Positions 24,848 to 33,523 of a DNA stretch of 64,000 nt are shown one piece after another. Below the pieces are notes generated by a model. It saw only the letters and a program-made list of their open reading frames with translations, was not told the DNA's origin and made no database searches. The position numbers and the translations under genes are program-made. The DNA comes from an uncultured Pelagibacteraceae bacterium (GTDB taxonomy: Bacteria; Pseudomonadota; Alphaproteobacteria; Pelagibacterales; Pelagibacteraceae), in assembly GCA_902576785.1 (NCBI GenBank), contig CACGWC010000003.1, forward strand, positions 1 through 64,000. The letters are read 5' to 3'. The number at the start of each line of letters is the position of its first letter. The stretch's first letter is position 1.

Positions 24848-25308
24848 TCCTCTGTTTTTACAATTTGATCTGAATTATCTAATGCTGATGTAAGAGTATG
24901 CCAAGATAAAGTTGCACACTTTACTCTCATAGGGTATTGCTTAACACCGGATAAACTCATTAATTTAGTTTTTTCGTCATCTTTTAAAATATTATTTTCT
25001 AAAGAATCTTTTTCTTTTATCATTCCTAAAAAATCACTTATAATTTCTTTTACCTCTTTCTCTTCTTTACCTCTAACCATATCAGTCATAATTGATGCTG
25101 ATGCCATTGAAATAGCACAGCCATGCCCCTCAAATGCAATATCTTCAACTTTTTTATTTTCATTTAATCTGAGATAAACATGAACGTTATCACCACATAA
25201 AGGATTATTTCCCTTTGCATCTTTATTATAATTGTCAAACTTTCCTAAATTCCTTGGATTTTTTCCATGGTCTAGTATTATCTCTTGATATAAATCTTTT
25301 AAGTCCAT
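24844..25308 (-). CDS. sufU: SufU-type sulfur-transfer / scaffold protein
   Basis: A 154-residue NifU-N-fold protein. The conserved cysteines lie in NPLCGDNV, EGHGCAISMAS and MRVKCATLSWHTL. The extended region between the second and third Cys and the ending YPMRVKCATLSW are characteristic of SufU, the zinc protein that takes sulfur from SufS, rather than the shorter IscU. No sufE is in the operon, which fits SufU acting as the sulfur acceptor. It shares a single base with sufS and overlaps sufT by 4. Confidence 0.9.
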   Translation of the reverse strand: MDLKDLYQEIILDHGKNPRNLGKFDNYNKDAKGNNPLCGDNVHVYLRLNENKKVEDIAFEGHGCAISMASASIMTDMVRGKEEKEVKEIISDFLGMIKEKDSLENNILKDDEKTKLMSLSGVKQYPMRVKCATLSWHTLTSALDNSDQIVKTEE

Positions 25309-26525
25309 TATAAGTTAAAAATTTTTTTACATTTATTTATTGCTTCATCAAGTTTATCAATATCATCTTTAGTATTATAAACACCAAATGAAGCTCTAGC
25401 GGTTGCTGGTAAATTTAATTTATCGTGTAATATTTGACAGCAGTGATGCCCTGCTCTAATAGCTACTCCATCCTCATCAAGAATGGTTGCAATATCATGG
25501 GGATGAACACCTTCAATAGTAAATGATATAACTCCACCCTTTTCTTTTGGATTTCCTATAATATTAACTGAATTATTTTTTCTTAACTTTTCTAATCCAT
25601 AGTCTAGTAGTTCTTTTTCATGTTTCTCGATATTTTGAATACCAATTTTTTCCATAAATTTTATGGATTCATTAAAAGCTATAACTTGAGCTGTGGCCAT
25701 TGTGCCAGCCTCAAATTTGTTAGGTAATTCTCCATAAGTAATCCCTTCTTTTTTAACCTCATTTATCATTCCTCCTCCACCTTGATATGGAGGTAAATCT
25801 TCAAGCCATTTTTTTTTAGCATATAGAACACCTATTCCAGTTGGTCCGTACATTTTATGTCCAGATATTGCATAGAAATCACAATCAATGTCCTGCATAT
25901 CTAATTTTAAGTGTGGAGCTCCTTGGCAACCATCAATTAGAACAGGTATATTTTTTGAATGTGCTAATTGCACAATTTCTTTGATTGGTAATATTGCACC
26001 TGTTACATTTGACAAATGACTTACGCTAATTATCTTTGTTTTGTTTGTAATTTTTTTTTCTATAGCTTCTAATGTTACTTCACCATCATCATTAATTTCA
26101 GCAAATTCTATTTTAATATTTTTTGCATTTCTAAGAAAATGCCAAGGCACATAATTTGAATGATGCTCGAGTTCGGTCAACAATACTTCATCTCCTTCAG
26201 ACAAATACTTTTGACCAAACGTGTTGGCTACCAAATTTATTGCTTCAGTAGCTCCTTTAGTAAATACGATCTCATCTTTATCTTTAGCGTTAATATATTT
26301 TTGAACTGAGACCCTTGTTTGTTCATATAAATTGGTAGCAGCAACAGCCAAATAATGAACGCTTCTACCTATATTAGAAAACTCTTTTGTATAAAAGTCA
26401 TAAATTCTATCTACAACAATTCTTGGTTTTTGAGATGAATTAGCACTATCTAAATATACTAAATCATTATTTTGAATTTTATCATCAAAAATTGGAAACT
26501 CTTTTTTTATATCATCTATGTTCAT
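25308..26525 (-). CDS. sufS: Cysteine desulfurase
   Basis: A 405-residue class II cysteine desulfurase that draws sulfur from cysteine for Fe-S clusters. The PLP-binding Lys lies in AISGHKMYGPTGIG and the persulfide Cys in RAGHHCCQILH. ELEHHSNYVPW and DGCQGAPH also match SufS. It shares one base with sufD and with sufU, indicating tight coupling. Length is normal. Confidence 0.95.
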   Translation of the reverse strand: MNIDDIKKEFPIFDDKIQNNDLVYLDSANSSQKPRIVVDRIYDFYTKEFSNIGRSVHYLAVAATNLYEQTRVSVQKYINAKDKDEIVFTKGATEAINLVANTFGQKYLSEGDEVLLTELEHHSNYVPWHFLRNAKNIKIEFAEINDDGEVTLEAIEKKITNKTKIISVSHLSNVTGAILPIKEIVQLAHSKNIPVLIDGCQGAPHLKLDMQDIDCDFYAISGHKMYGPTGIGVLYAKKKWLEDLPPYQGGGGMINEVKKEGITYGELPNKFEAGTMATAQVIAFNESIKFMEKIGIQNIEKHEKELLDYGLEKLRKNNSVNIIGNPKEKGGVISFTIEGVHPHDIATILDEDGVAIRAGHHCCQILHDKLNLPATARASFGVYNTKDDIDKLDEAINKCKKIFNL

Positions 26526-27769
26526 TAATTTAATCCAATCATATTTTTTATTAATTTTTTAATTTTTTCATCTGTGATCTTTTCAACAACATCTAGAAGA
26601 AAACCGTTAATTAATAATTCTTTTGCAGTCTTTTGATCTAAACCCCTAGACATTAAATAAAAAATAGAATCTTCATCTAAACTACCTGACGCCGAACCAT
26701 GTGAACATTTAACATCGTCAGCATAAATTTCTAGTTCGGGCTTTGCATTAAATTCTACTTGTTCATTTAAAAGTATAGCTTTACTTAATTGATAACCATC
26801 TGTTTTTTGAGCTTTAGAATCCACATATATTTTCCCTTGATAGACAGACTTTGAACTGTCATCAATTACACTTTTTATTAACTGATAACTTTTCGTGTTT
26901 TCGTACAAATGGTTAGTCTTAGTTCTTATTTCGTGATGTTTATTTTTAGACAATAAGTGTATTCCATTAATAAATACTGATGAATATTTACCTTCAAGAT
27001 TACAGTTGACTTCATTTTTTACATAATCTGATCCAGAGGAAAATATAAAAGTTTCAGAAATACTATTTTCTTTTTGAATGATATTAGAATAATCATACTT
27101 AATATTTGTATTATTTTTTTTATCTATTTTATAATTCTTAAGAATTGCATTTTTATCAAGATTAAAGTTAAATAAATTATTAATGAAATTTTTTTCTGAA
27201 TCGTCAACAGAGAAATTAATAATTTTTATTGAGCTGCTTTCTTCTAAATCAAAGTTTAATTGAAAATTAATATTGGTATTACTCACTTTTTCATTAGTTA
27301 TTTGATATATTATTAAAGGTTTTTTTAATGAATAATTTTTTTTAACTAAAATTTTATGTATTTTATTTGAAAAAGAATTATTTAGACTTAAAAGAGAATT
27401 ATCTTGATTGAGGTTTTGGTTTAAAATATCTAAAGTAGTTATATTAATTTTATCACTTTCTTCGTATTCGAAGCTCAATTGCTGAACTTTACCATTAACA
27501 ATAACAATTTTATTATGTTCAATTTCCTTTATAAAAATATCGTCATTAATTTCATTTTCAATTTTGTAATCATTATAAAATGTTAGTTCTCCAATATTTT
27601 TTTTAATTATCTGGTTAATATCTGAAAATTTCCAGTTTTCTAATTTTCTACTAGGAAATCCATTTTTCATAAAATTATCGAGCGCTTCTTTTTTTAATTT
27701 AATCTCTTGGTTTGAGAAATTAGAAGTGCTTATAAATTTATCAAAATCTGTTTTTAATTTTTGTTCCAT
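26525..27769 (-). CDS. sufD: SufBCD complex subunit SufD
   Basis: A 414-residue SufB/SufD-family protein. The N-terminal third is helical and very Lys/Asn-rich. The C-terminal beta-helix ends with ADDVKCSHGSASGSLDEDSIFYLMSRGLD, the family hallmark with the cluster-interface Cys and His. It partners SufB and SufC as scaffold. It is a base away from sufC and shares one base with sufS. The N-terminal half is strongly diverged and AT-biased. Confidence 0.93.
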   Translation of the reverse strand: MEQKLKTDFDKFISTSNFSNQEIKLKKEALDNFMKNGFPSRKLENWKFSDINQIIKKNIGELTFYNDYKIENEINDDIFIKEIEHNKIVIVNGKVQQLSFEYEESDKINITTLDILNQNLNQDNSLLSLNNSFSNKIHKILVKKNYSLKKPLIIYQITNEKVSNTNINFQLNFDLEESSSIKIINFSVDDSEKNFINNLFNFNLDKNAILKNYKIDKKNNTNIKYDYSNIIQKENSISETFIFSSGSDYVKNEVNCNLEGKYSSVFINGIHLLSKNKHHEIRTKTNHLYENTKSYQLIKSVIDDSSKSVYQGKIYVDSKAQKTDGYQLSKAILLNEQVEFNAKPELEIYADDVKCSHGSASGSLDEDSIFYLMSRGLDQKTAKELLINGFLLDVVEKITDEKIKKLIKNMIGLN

Positions 27770-28504
27770 TTAATTGAAATTTTCGTATCCTTTTTCCTCT
27801 AACTCTAAAGCTAATTCTGGGCCTCCTGATTTAATAATTTTTCCACCCATAAGCACATGGACAAAGTCGGGCTTAATATAATCAAGTAATCTTTGATAGT
27901 GAGTAATTATTAAAAATGAATTATTTTTTTTTCTCAACGCATTAACACCATCTGCAACAATTTTAAGTGCATCGATATCTAAACCCGAATCTGTTTCATC
28001 CAATATGGATAATTTTGGATCTAAAATTGACATTTGTAAAATTTCGTTTTTCTTTTTTTCACCTCCAGAAAAACCTACGTTTAATTGGCGATTTAATTTT
28101 TCTTCATCAAATTTAAGCTCTTTTGCTTTTTCTTTAACTAATTTTAAAAATTCTAAAGCATCCAATTCTTTTTCGCCTCTAGCTTTTCTGATTGAATTTA
28201 AAGATGTTTTTAAAAAAATATTTGTGTTCACCCCGGGTATTTCCAATGGATATTGGAATGCTAAGAAGATACCTTTGTGCGCTCTTTCTTCTGTTTCAAG
28301 ATCAAATAAATTATTGTTTTCATATAATACTTCTCCTGATACATCGTATCCTTTTTTACCTGATAGAATATTTGATAAAGTACTTTTTCCTGATCCATTA
28401 GGTCCCATTATTGCATGAACTTCCCCAGGTTTTATTTCTAAATTAAAACCACTTAGTATGGATTTTTCCTGTATTTTTGCATTTAAATTGTTAATTTTTA
28501 ACAT
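27770..28504 (-). CDS. sufC: Fe-S assembly ATPase SufC
   Basis: A 244-residue ABC-type ATPase. Walker A is GPNGSGKS, the signature FSGGEKKKNEILQ, and Walker B LSILDETDSGLD, the Thr-Asp-Ser form typical of SufC. It drives conformational change in the SufBCD scaffold rather than membrane transport. It sits directly between sufB and sufD with no spacer. Confidence 0.96.
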   Translation of the reverse strand: MLKINNLNAKIQEKSILSGFNLEIKPGEVHAIMGPNGSGKSTLSNILSGKKGYDVSGEVLYENNNLFDLETEERAHKGIFLAFQYPLEIPGVNTNIFLKTSLNSIRKARGEKELDALEFLKLVKEKAKELKFDEEKLNRQLNVGFSGGEKKKNEILQMSILDPKLSILDETDSGLDIDALKIVADGVNALRKKNNSFLIITHYQRLLDYIKPDFVHVLMGGKIIKSGGPELALELEEKGYENFN

Positions 28505-29941
28505 TTAACCAACACTTCCTTCTAAACTTATTCCAACTAATTTTTGAGCTTCCACAGCAAATTCCATTGGTAATTGTTGCAATACCTCTTTGCAAAAACC
28601 ATTAACAATCAATCCTACAGCTTCCTCCTGATTTAGACCTCTTTGTTGACAATAATGTAGTTGATCTTCACTAATTTTAGAGGTGGTCGCTTCATGAGCA
28701 ATATTTGAATTTGAATTTTTATTTTTAATATAAGGTACAGTGTGTGCTCCACATTTGTTGCCCATTAACAATGAATCACATTGAGTATAATTTGTAGAAT
28801 TAGACGCATTTTTTGAAATATCTACCAAACCTCTATAAGTCATATCTGATTTACCTGCACTAATACCTTTTGAAATAATTTTACTTTTTGTATTTTTTCC
28901 TAAATGAATCATTTTAGTTCCAGTGTCAGCTTTCTGATGATTATTTGTTATTGCAATTGAATAAAACTCACCTATTGAGTTATCACCTTTTAAAATACAA
29001 CTTGGATATTTCCATGTTATTGCAGAACCTGTTTCTACCTGAGTCCATGAAATTTTTGAATTTTTGCCTTTACACAATCCTCTTTTAGTTACAAAATTAT
29101 ATATACCTCCTTTTCCATCTTTATCTCCAGGATACCAGTTTTGTACTGTAGAATATTTAATCTCTGCGTCATCTAAAGCAATTAATTCTACATTTGCAGC
29201 ATGTAATTGATTTTCATCTCTCATCGGTGCTGTACATCCCTCTAGATAACTTACATAACTACCTTTATCAGCAATAATTAAAGTTCTCTCGAATTGTCCA
29301 GTATCAGACGCATTAATTCTAAAATATGTTGAGAGTTCCATTGGACATTTTACATTTGGTGGTATGTACACAAAAGATCCATCAGTGAAAACTGCTGAAT
29401 TTAATGTAGCAAAAAAGTGATCGGTGATTGGAATAACTGAGCCTAAATATTTTTTTACTAAATCTGGATGTTTTTCTATTGCTTCAGAAATTGAACAAAA
29501 TATAATTCCTTTTTCTGTTAATGTATCTTTAAAAGTTGTAGCAACAGATACTGAGTCAAATACTGCATCAACAGCAATACCATTTAATCTTTTTTGCTCT
29601 TGTAAAGGTATTCCTAATTTTTTATAAGTTTCCAGCAATTTAGGATCTAAATCCTCTAAATTTTTCGGTTTTTCTTTAAAACTTTTAGGTGCAGAATAAT
29701 AATATAAATCCTGATAATCAATTTTTGGATATTTTGGCTTTTGCCAATCAGGTTCTTCTAACACTTTTAATCTTTCAAAAGCTTTTAATCTCCATTGAAG
29801 TAGCCAGTCAGGTTCTTTTTTTATATTTGATATAAATCTTATAACTTCTTCGTTTAAACCTTTGGGAGCTTTAAAACTTTCAATATCAGTTGAAAAACCA
29901 TATTTATAATCTTTTAAATTTTCTATTTGTTTATCTCTCAT
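28505..29941 (-). CDS. sufB: Fe-S assembly scaffold SufB
   Basis: A 478-residue Suf[17 protein letters not shown] at the start and [50 protein letters not shown] and THTVPYIK-like segments in the beta-helix are characteristic. The Cys in LEGCTAP is the conserved core cysteine. It assembles the cluster with SufC and SufD. It shares a base with the upstream iscR stop (ATG overlapping TAA), so regulator and scaffold are coupled. Confidence 0.96.
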   Translation of the reverse strand: MRDKQIENLKDYKYGFSTDIESFKAPKGLNEEVIRFISNIKKEPDWLLQWRLKAFERLKVLEEPDWQKPKYPKIDYQDLYYYSAPKSFKEKPKNLEDLDPKLLETYKKLGIPLQEQKRLNGIAVDAVFDSVSVATTFKDTLTEKGIIFCSISEAIEKHPDLVKKYLGSVIPITDHFFATLNSAVFTDGSFVYIPPNVKCPMELSTYFRINASDTGQFERTLIIADKGSYVSYLEGCTAPMRDENQLHAANVELIALDDAEIKYSTVQNWYPGDKDGKGGIYNFVTKRGLCKGKNSKISWTQVETGSAITWKYPSCILKGDNSIGEFYSIAITNNHQKADTGTKMIHLGKNTKSKIISKGISAGKSDMTYRGLVDISKNASNSTNYTQCDSLLMGNKCGAHTVPYIKNKNSNSNIAHEATTSKISEDQLHYCQQRGLNQEEAVGLIVNGFCKEVLQQLPMEFAVEAQKLVGISLEGSVG

Positions 29942-30363
29942 TACAATCTATTTTCTGTCTTATTTATAAGGTCTCCAAGATTTTTTTCTTGAAAAAATAC
30001 GTTTATGTGTGTTTCTAATTCATCCCATAAATTATGGGTTATGCATTTAGCAGATTTTCCGTTGCATCCTTTTTTTGAATGCTTTTGACAACCAATAGTT
30101 TTTACTTTTTCTTCTACTGCAGAAAGAATATCTGAAATTTTAATATCACTGGGAGTTTTATTTAGAGTGTATCCACCTTTTTTTCCTCTAATACTTTTTA
30201 CAATTTCATTTTTTTTTAATTTTAGAAATAACTGTTCTAGATAAACTAAGGATATCCCTTGTCTGATAGATATATCTCTCAATGAGATTGGCTCATTGTT
30301 TTTAAACCTTGCTATATCTGCTAATGCCATTACAGCGTATCTGCTTTTGGTTGATAATTTCAT
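29941..30363 (-). CDS. iscR: Rrf2-family regulator, IscR-like
   Basis: A 140-residue winged-helix regulator. [15 protein letters not shown] and [21 protein letters not shown] form the DNA-binding domain. The three Fe-S ligands are in [18 protein letters not shown], followed by the THNLW segment. The cysteine spacing (x7, x6) is wider than in E. coli IscR but common in alphaproteobacteria as I recall. It heads the suf operon, and an IscR-type palindrome lies about 33 bases upstream, so autoregulation according to Fe-S status is expected. Confidence 0.92.
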   Translation of the reverse strand: MKLSTKSRYAVMALADIARFKNNEPISLRDISIRQGISLVYLEQLFLKLKKNEIVKSIRGKKGGYTLNKTPSDIKISDILSAVEEKVKTIGCQKHSKKGCNGKSAKCITHNLWDELETHINVFFQEKNLGDLINKTENRL

Positions 30364-30390
30364 ATTTTCCGCAATTCACGGGCTTTATAT

Positions 30391-30415
30391 ATACCTGACT
30401 AATTTAGTCAAGATT
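30391..30415. promoter_or_regulatory. IscR-type operator upstream of iscR-suf operon
   Basis: ATACCTGACTAATTTAGTCA contains the 15-base inverted repeat TGACTAATTTAGTCA (30396-30410). It matches the known type 1 IscR consensus core (GACT, AT-rich centre, AGTC). It is 33 bases before the iscR start, where a repressor would block transcription when clusters are plentiful. It may also affect the divergent hydrolase gene. Confidence 0.78.
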
Positions 30416-30492
30416 GAGAATATTTAAAAAGCTTGCATTTTGTCGCTTAATTTTGATAGAAAAATATAATTTTTTTTTGAGACTGATAATCA

Positions 30493-31158
30493 ATGCCATC
30501 TACAGATACAAAAATTTCAGAAATCTTTATTCCTGGTCCTGCAGGTAGACTAGAAGCAAAATATTTTAAAAGTAAAAAAAATACTTCTCCTATTGCTCTA
30601 GTGCTCCACCCACATCCTCAATATGGAGGTACAATGAATAACAAAGTTGTTGTCGATACTTTTCAAACTTTTGTAGACAATAATTTTTCAGTTTGCAGAG
30701 TAAATTTCAGAGGTGTTGGGAAAAGTGATGGTGAATTTGATAATGGTCAAGGAGAACTAGCTGATGCTGCAGCTGCATTAGATTGGTTAGAAAGAGAGAA
30801 TTTTGATAACTCACAATGTTGGATATCAGGATTTTCTTTTGGTTCATTGATTGCAATGCAATTATTAATGAGAAGACCAGAAATTAATAGATTTATTGCT
30901 ATATCACCACAGCCAAATGTATATGATTTTTCATTTTTATCCCCATGCCCAACTTCTGGTCTAATAATACATGGAAAAAAAGATGAACTTGTGCCTTTTG
31001 ATGATATTAATGAATTAAATAAAAGATTGAGTGCTCAAAAAGGAATTAAAGTAGAATTTGATATTGTATCAGAAGCTAATCATTTTTTTTCAAAAGCAGA
31101 TGAAACTTTAATTAAATGTCTTAACAAATATATAAAAAAAGAAACTGCTTTATATTAA
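30493..31158 (+). CDS. Alpha/beta hydrolase
   Basis: A 221-residue serine hydrolase fold. The N-terminal oxyanion strand is LVLHPHPQYGGTMNNK, the nucleophile elbow GFSFGS, the acid GKKDELVPFDD and the catalytic His EANHFF. This is the short dienelactone-hydrolase-like type common in alphaproteobacteria; substrate unknown. It is divergent from iscR across 129 bases, and its stop overlaps the convergent anmK by 4 bases (TTAA). Confidence 0.85.
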   Translation: MPSTDTKISEIFIPGPAGRLEAKYFKSKKNTSPIALVLHPHPQYGGTMNNKVVVDTFQTFVDNNFSVCRVNFRGVGKSDGEFDNGQGELADAAAALDWLERENFDNSQCWISGFSFGSLIAMQLLMRRPEINRFIAISPQPNVYDFSFLSPCPTSGLIIHGKKDELVPFDDINELNKRLSAQKGIKVEFDIVSEANHFFSKADETLIKCLNKYIKKETALY

Positions 31159-32252
31159 TAATTTATTTTAATTTCACCACCTGTAACAGGACTTAAAACA
31201 TTAGTCGTATTAGGATAACTAATTATTTTTTTAAGATATGATCTAATTGATAAATATGCAAATGCTTGGGACTCTACAAAATCACCATCTATGTTAAATT
31301 CATCAATTAATTTAATTTTATATTTCAATAATTTTTTTAAATGATTAACTAATGTTAAATTTTTTCTACCTCCTCCACATAAAATAATTTCTATTTCATT
31401 ATTAAAATTTTTTTTTATATTTTGCGAAATTACTAATGCTGTAAAATATGTCAATGTGGCTACGGCATCTTCAAATTCTAAACCTTTAACAAAGCTAAAG
31501 TCAAATTCTTTCCTGTCAAAAGAATTTTTTTCCTGTACATTATAAAACTCATGCTCATAAAATTGATTAATAATATCGATATTTATGTTTCCAGATGACG
31601 CTATATCTCCATTTCGATCATAGTTTATTCTTTTTGTTTTTTTTAAGTACTCATCAATTAATACATTTCCAGGACCAATATCTTTTGAGGCTAAAATATT
31701 TTTAAAAGAATAAGTATAATTTGATATTCCCCCTATATTTAAAACTAATGTAGGATTATTTATGTGAAATTTGTTTAATAAAAGTTTATGATAAATCGCA
31801 GTTAAAGGAGCCCCTTCCCCACCATTTTTAATATCGTTAGCTCTAAAGTTATAAATTACTTTTTCTTTTAATTCTTGAGAGAGTAAATTTGCATCTCCCA
31901 TTTGTATAGAATATCCATCTTTAGGTTTATGAATTATTGTTTGTCCATGAAAACCAATTAATTGAACTTTTAAATTATTCTCAATTAATATTTTCTTTGA
32001 TATTTTTGAATGATATAGAGTGAGATCTCTTTCTAAAGATTTATAAGTACCTATATTTTCATCTATATCTTCTCTTTTGTTTATATTTAGAATAAATTTA
32101 GAAAGTTTTTTTCTAAATTCTTCAGGATAATTAAGATACCTGTTATCTATTATATCTAAATTATTTTCGCCATCAGATTTGATAATACTAGCATCAATGC
32201 CATCAAGAGATGTACCGCTCATTAAACCCAGTGCTATAAAAGAATTATCCAT
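31155..32252 (-). CDS. anmK: Anhydro-N-acetylmuramic acid kinase
   Basis: A 365-residue sugar kinase of the ASKHA fold that phosphorylates and opens 1,6-anhydro-MurNAc during cell-wall recycling. ALGLMSGTSLDGIDASI is the diagnostic N-terminus; IGFHGQTIIHKP, LNIGGISNYTY, DIGPGNVLIDE and ILCGGGRKNLTL follow. It is convergent with the hydrolase gene and divergent from tyrS across 47 bases. Length is normal. The MurNAc-6-P etherase partner is not in the window. Confidence 0.94.
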   Translation of the reverse strand: MDNSFIALGLMSGTSLDGIDASIIKSDGENNLDIIDNRYLNYPEEFRKKLSKFILNINKREDIDENIGTYKSLERDLTLYHSKISKKILIENNLKVQLIGFHGQTIIHKPKDGYSIQMGDANLLSQELKEKVIYNFRANDIKNGGEGAPLTAIYHKLLLNKFHINNPTLVLNIGGISNYTYSFKNILASKDIGPGNVLIDEYLKKTKRINYDRNGDIASSGNINIDIINQFYEHEFYNVQEKNSFDRKEFDFSFVKGLEFEDAVATLTYFTALVISQNIKKNFNNEIEIILCGGGRKNLTLVNHLKKLLKYKIKLIDEFNIDGDFVESQAFAYLSIRSYLKKIISYPNTTNVLSPVTGGEIKINY

Positions 32253-32299
32253 TATTGATTATTATTTATATTTAAATATGTATATTAAAAGTACCACTT

Positions 32300-33523
32300 A
32301 TGAATGAATTTTTAAAAGAATTTAAAGATAGAGGATATTTTTATCAATGCACAGACGAAAAAGCTCTTTCAAAGAAACTAAATGAAGAGAGTTTAAAAGG
32401 ATATATAGGCTTTGATTGTACTGCTCAAAGTTTACACGTAGGTAGCTTACTCCAAATTATGTGTTTAAGATTAATGCAAAAACATGGACATAAACCAATT
32501 GTTTTGCTTGGCGGAGGAACTACAAGAATAGGAGATCCATCAGGAAAAGATAAAACTAGAAAAATTTTAGAAGAAAATGAAATAGAAAAAAATATTAAAA
32601 GTATAAAGAGCATACTAAAGAAATTTTTAGAAACACAAGATGAAAAGGTAGCTCCAATTTTTGTTAACAACTATTCTTGGTTAAAAAATTTAAACTATAT
32701 TTCTTTTTTGAGAGATATAGGAAAACATTTTACGATAAATAAAATGTTAAGCTTTGACAGTGTTAAGCTTAGATTGGAAAGAGAGCAATCGTTAAGTTAT
32801 ATGGAATTTAATTATATGATTTTACAAGCATACGATTTTCTAGAATTAAATAAAACGGAGAATTGTTTATTACAAATTGGGGGATCAGATCAATGGGGTA
32901 ATATAGTTAATGGGGTTGAATTGATTAAAAGATATTCATCTAGTGAAGTTTATGGTTTAACAACAGAACTTATAACTTTGGCATCAGGTGCTAAAATGGG
33001 AAAAACAGAAAGTGGAGCTATTTGGTTAGATAAGAAATTATTTTCAGTATTTGATTATTGGCAATTTTGGAGAAATATCGATGATAAAGATGTATTAAAA
33101 TTTCTAAAAATGTTTACGGATTTAAGTTTAACTGAAATTAAAGAAATAAGTAATCAAAATATAAATGAACAAAAAATTATTTTAGCAAACGAGGCTACAA
33201 CAATTCTTCATGGTGCTAACGAGGCTGCTGAAGCAGAAAAAATAGCGAAAAATTCTTTTTCGGAAAATTCATCAGGAGAAAATTTACCTGATACAAAAAT
33301 AGATATCCCAAATATGGGTTTTGATATAGTCAATTTAGTTTCAGTTATTGATAAAAAATTATCTAAGAGTGAAATTAGAAGATTGATAAAATCCAACGGT
33401 ATTAAAATCAATAATGAAACGATTTCTGATGATAAATTTATAATTTCTAGTGAGTTATTAAAAAAAAATAATTTTATTAAACTCTCAATTGGTAAGAAAA
33501 AACACTATAAAATAGTAATCTAA
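32300..33523 (+). CDS. tyrS: Tyrosyl-tRNA synthetase
   Basis: A 407-residue class I synthetase, TyrRS bacterial type. The HIGH-like motif is HVGS (residues 46-49), the tyrosine-binding region is QIGGSDQWGNIVNG, and the KMSKS-like loop is KMGKTES near residue 232. A C-terminal S4 RNA-binding domain (SKSEIRRLIKSNGIKINN) completes the protein. It overlaps the convergent AsmA-like gene by 4 bases, so no intergenic terminator separates them. Confidence 0.96.
   Translation: MNEFLKEFKDRGYFYQCTDEKALSKKLNEESLKGYIGFDCTAQSLHVGSLLQIMCLRLMQKHGHKPIVLLGGGTTRIGDPSGKDKTRKILEENEIEKNIKSIKSILKKFLETQDEKVAPIFVNNYSWLKNLNYISFLRDIGKHFTINKMLSFDSVKLRLEREQSLSYMEFNYMILQAYDFLELNKTENCLLQIGGSDQWGNIVNGVELIKRYSSSEVYGLTTELITLASGAKMGKTESGAIWLDKKLFSVFDYWQFWRNIDDKDVLKFLKMFTDLSLTEIKEISNQNINEQKIILANEATTILHGANEAAEAEKIAKNSFSENSSGENLPDTKIDIPNMGFDIVNLVSVIDKKLSKSEIRRLIKSNGIKINNETISDDKFIISSELLKKNNFIKLSIGKKKHYKIVI

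Noticed and set aside
28005-28418. 137-residue plus-strand ORF over sufC
   Set aside because: Antisense shadow of a well-identified gene; low-complexity Ser/Phe-rich translation.
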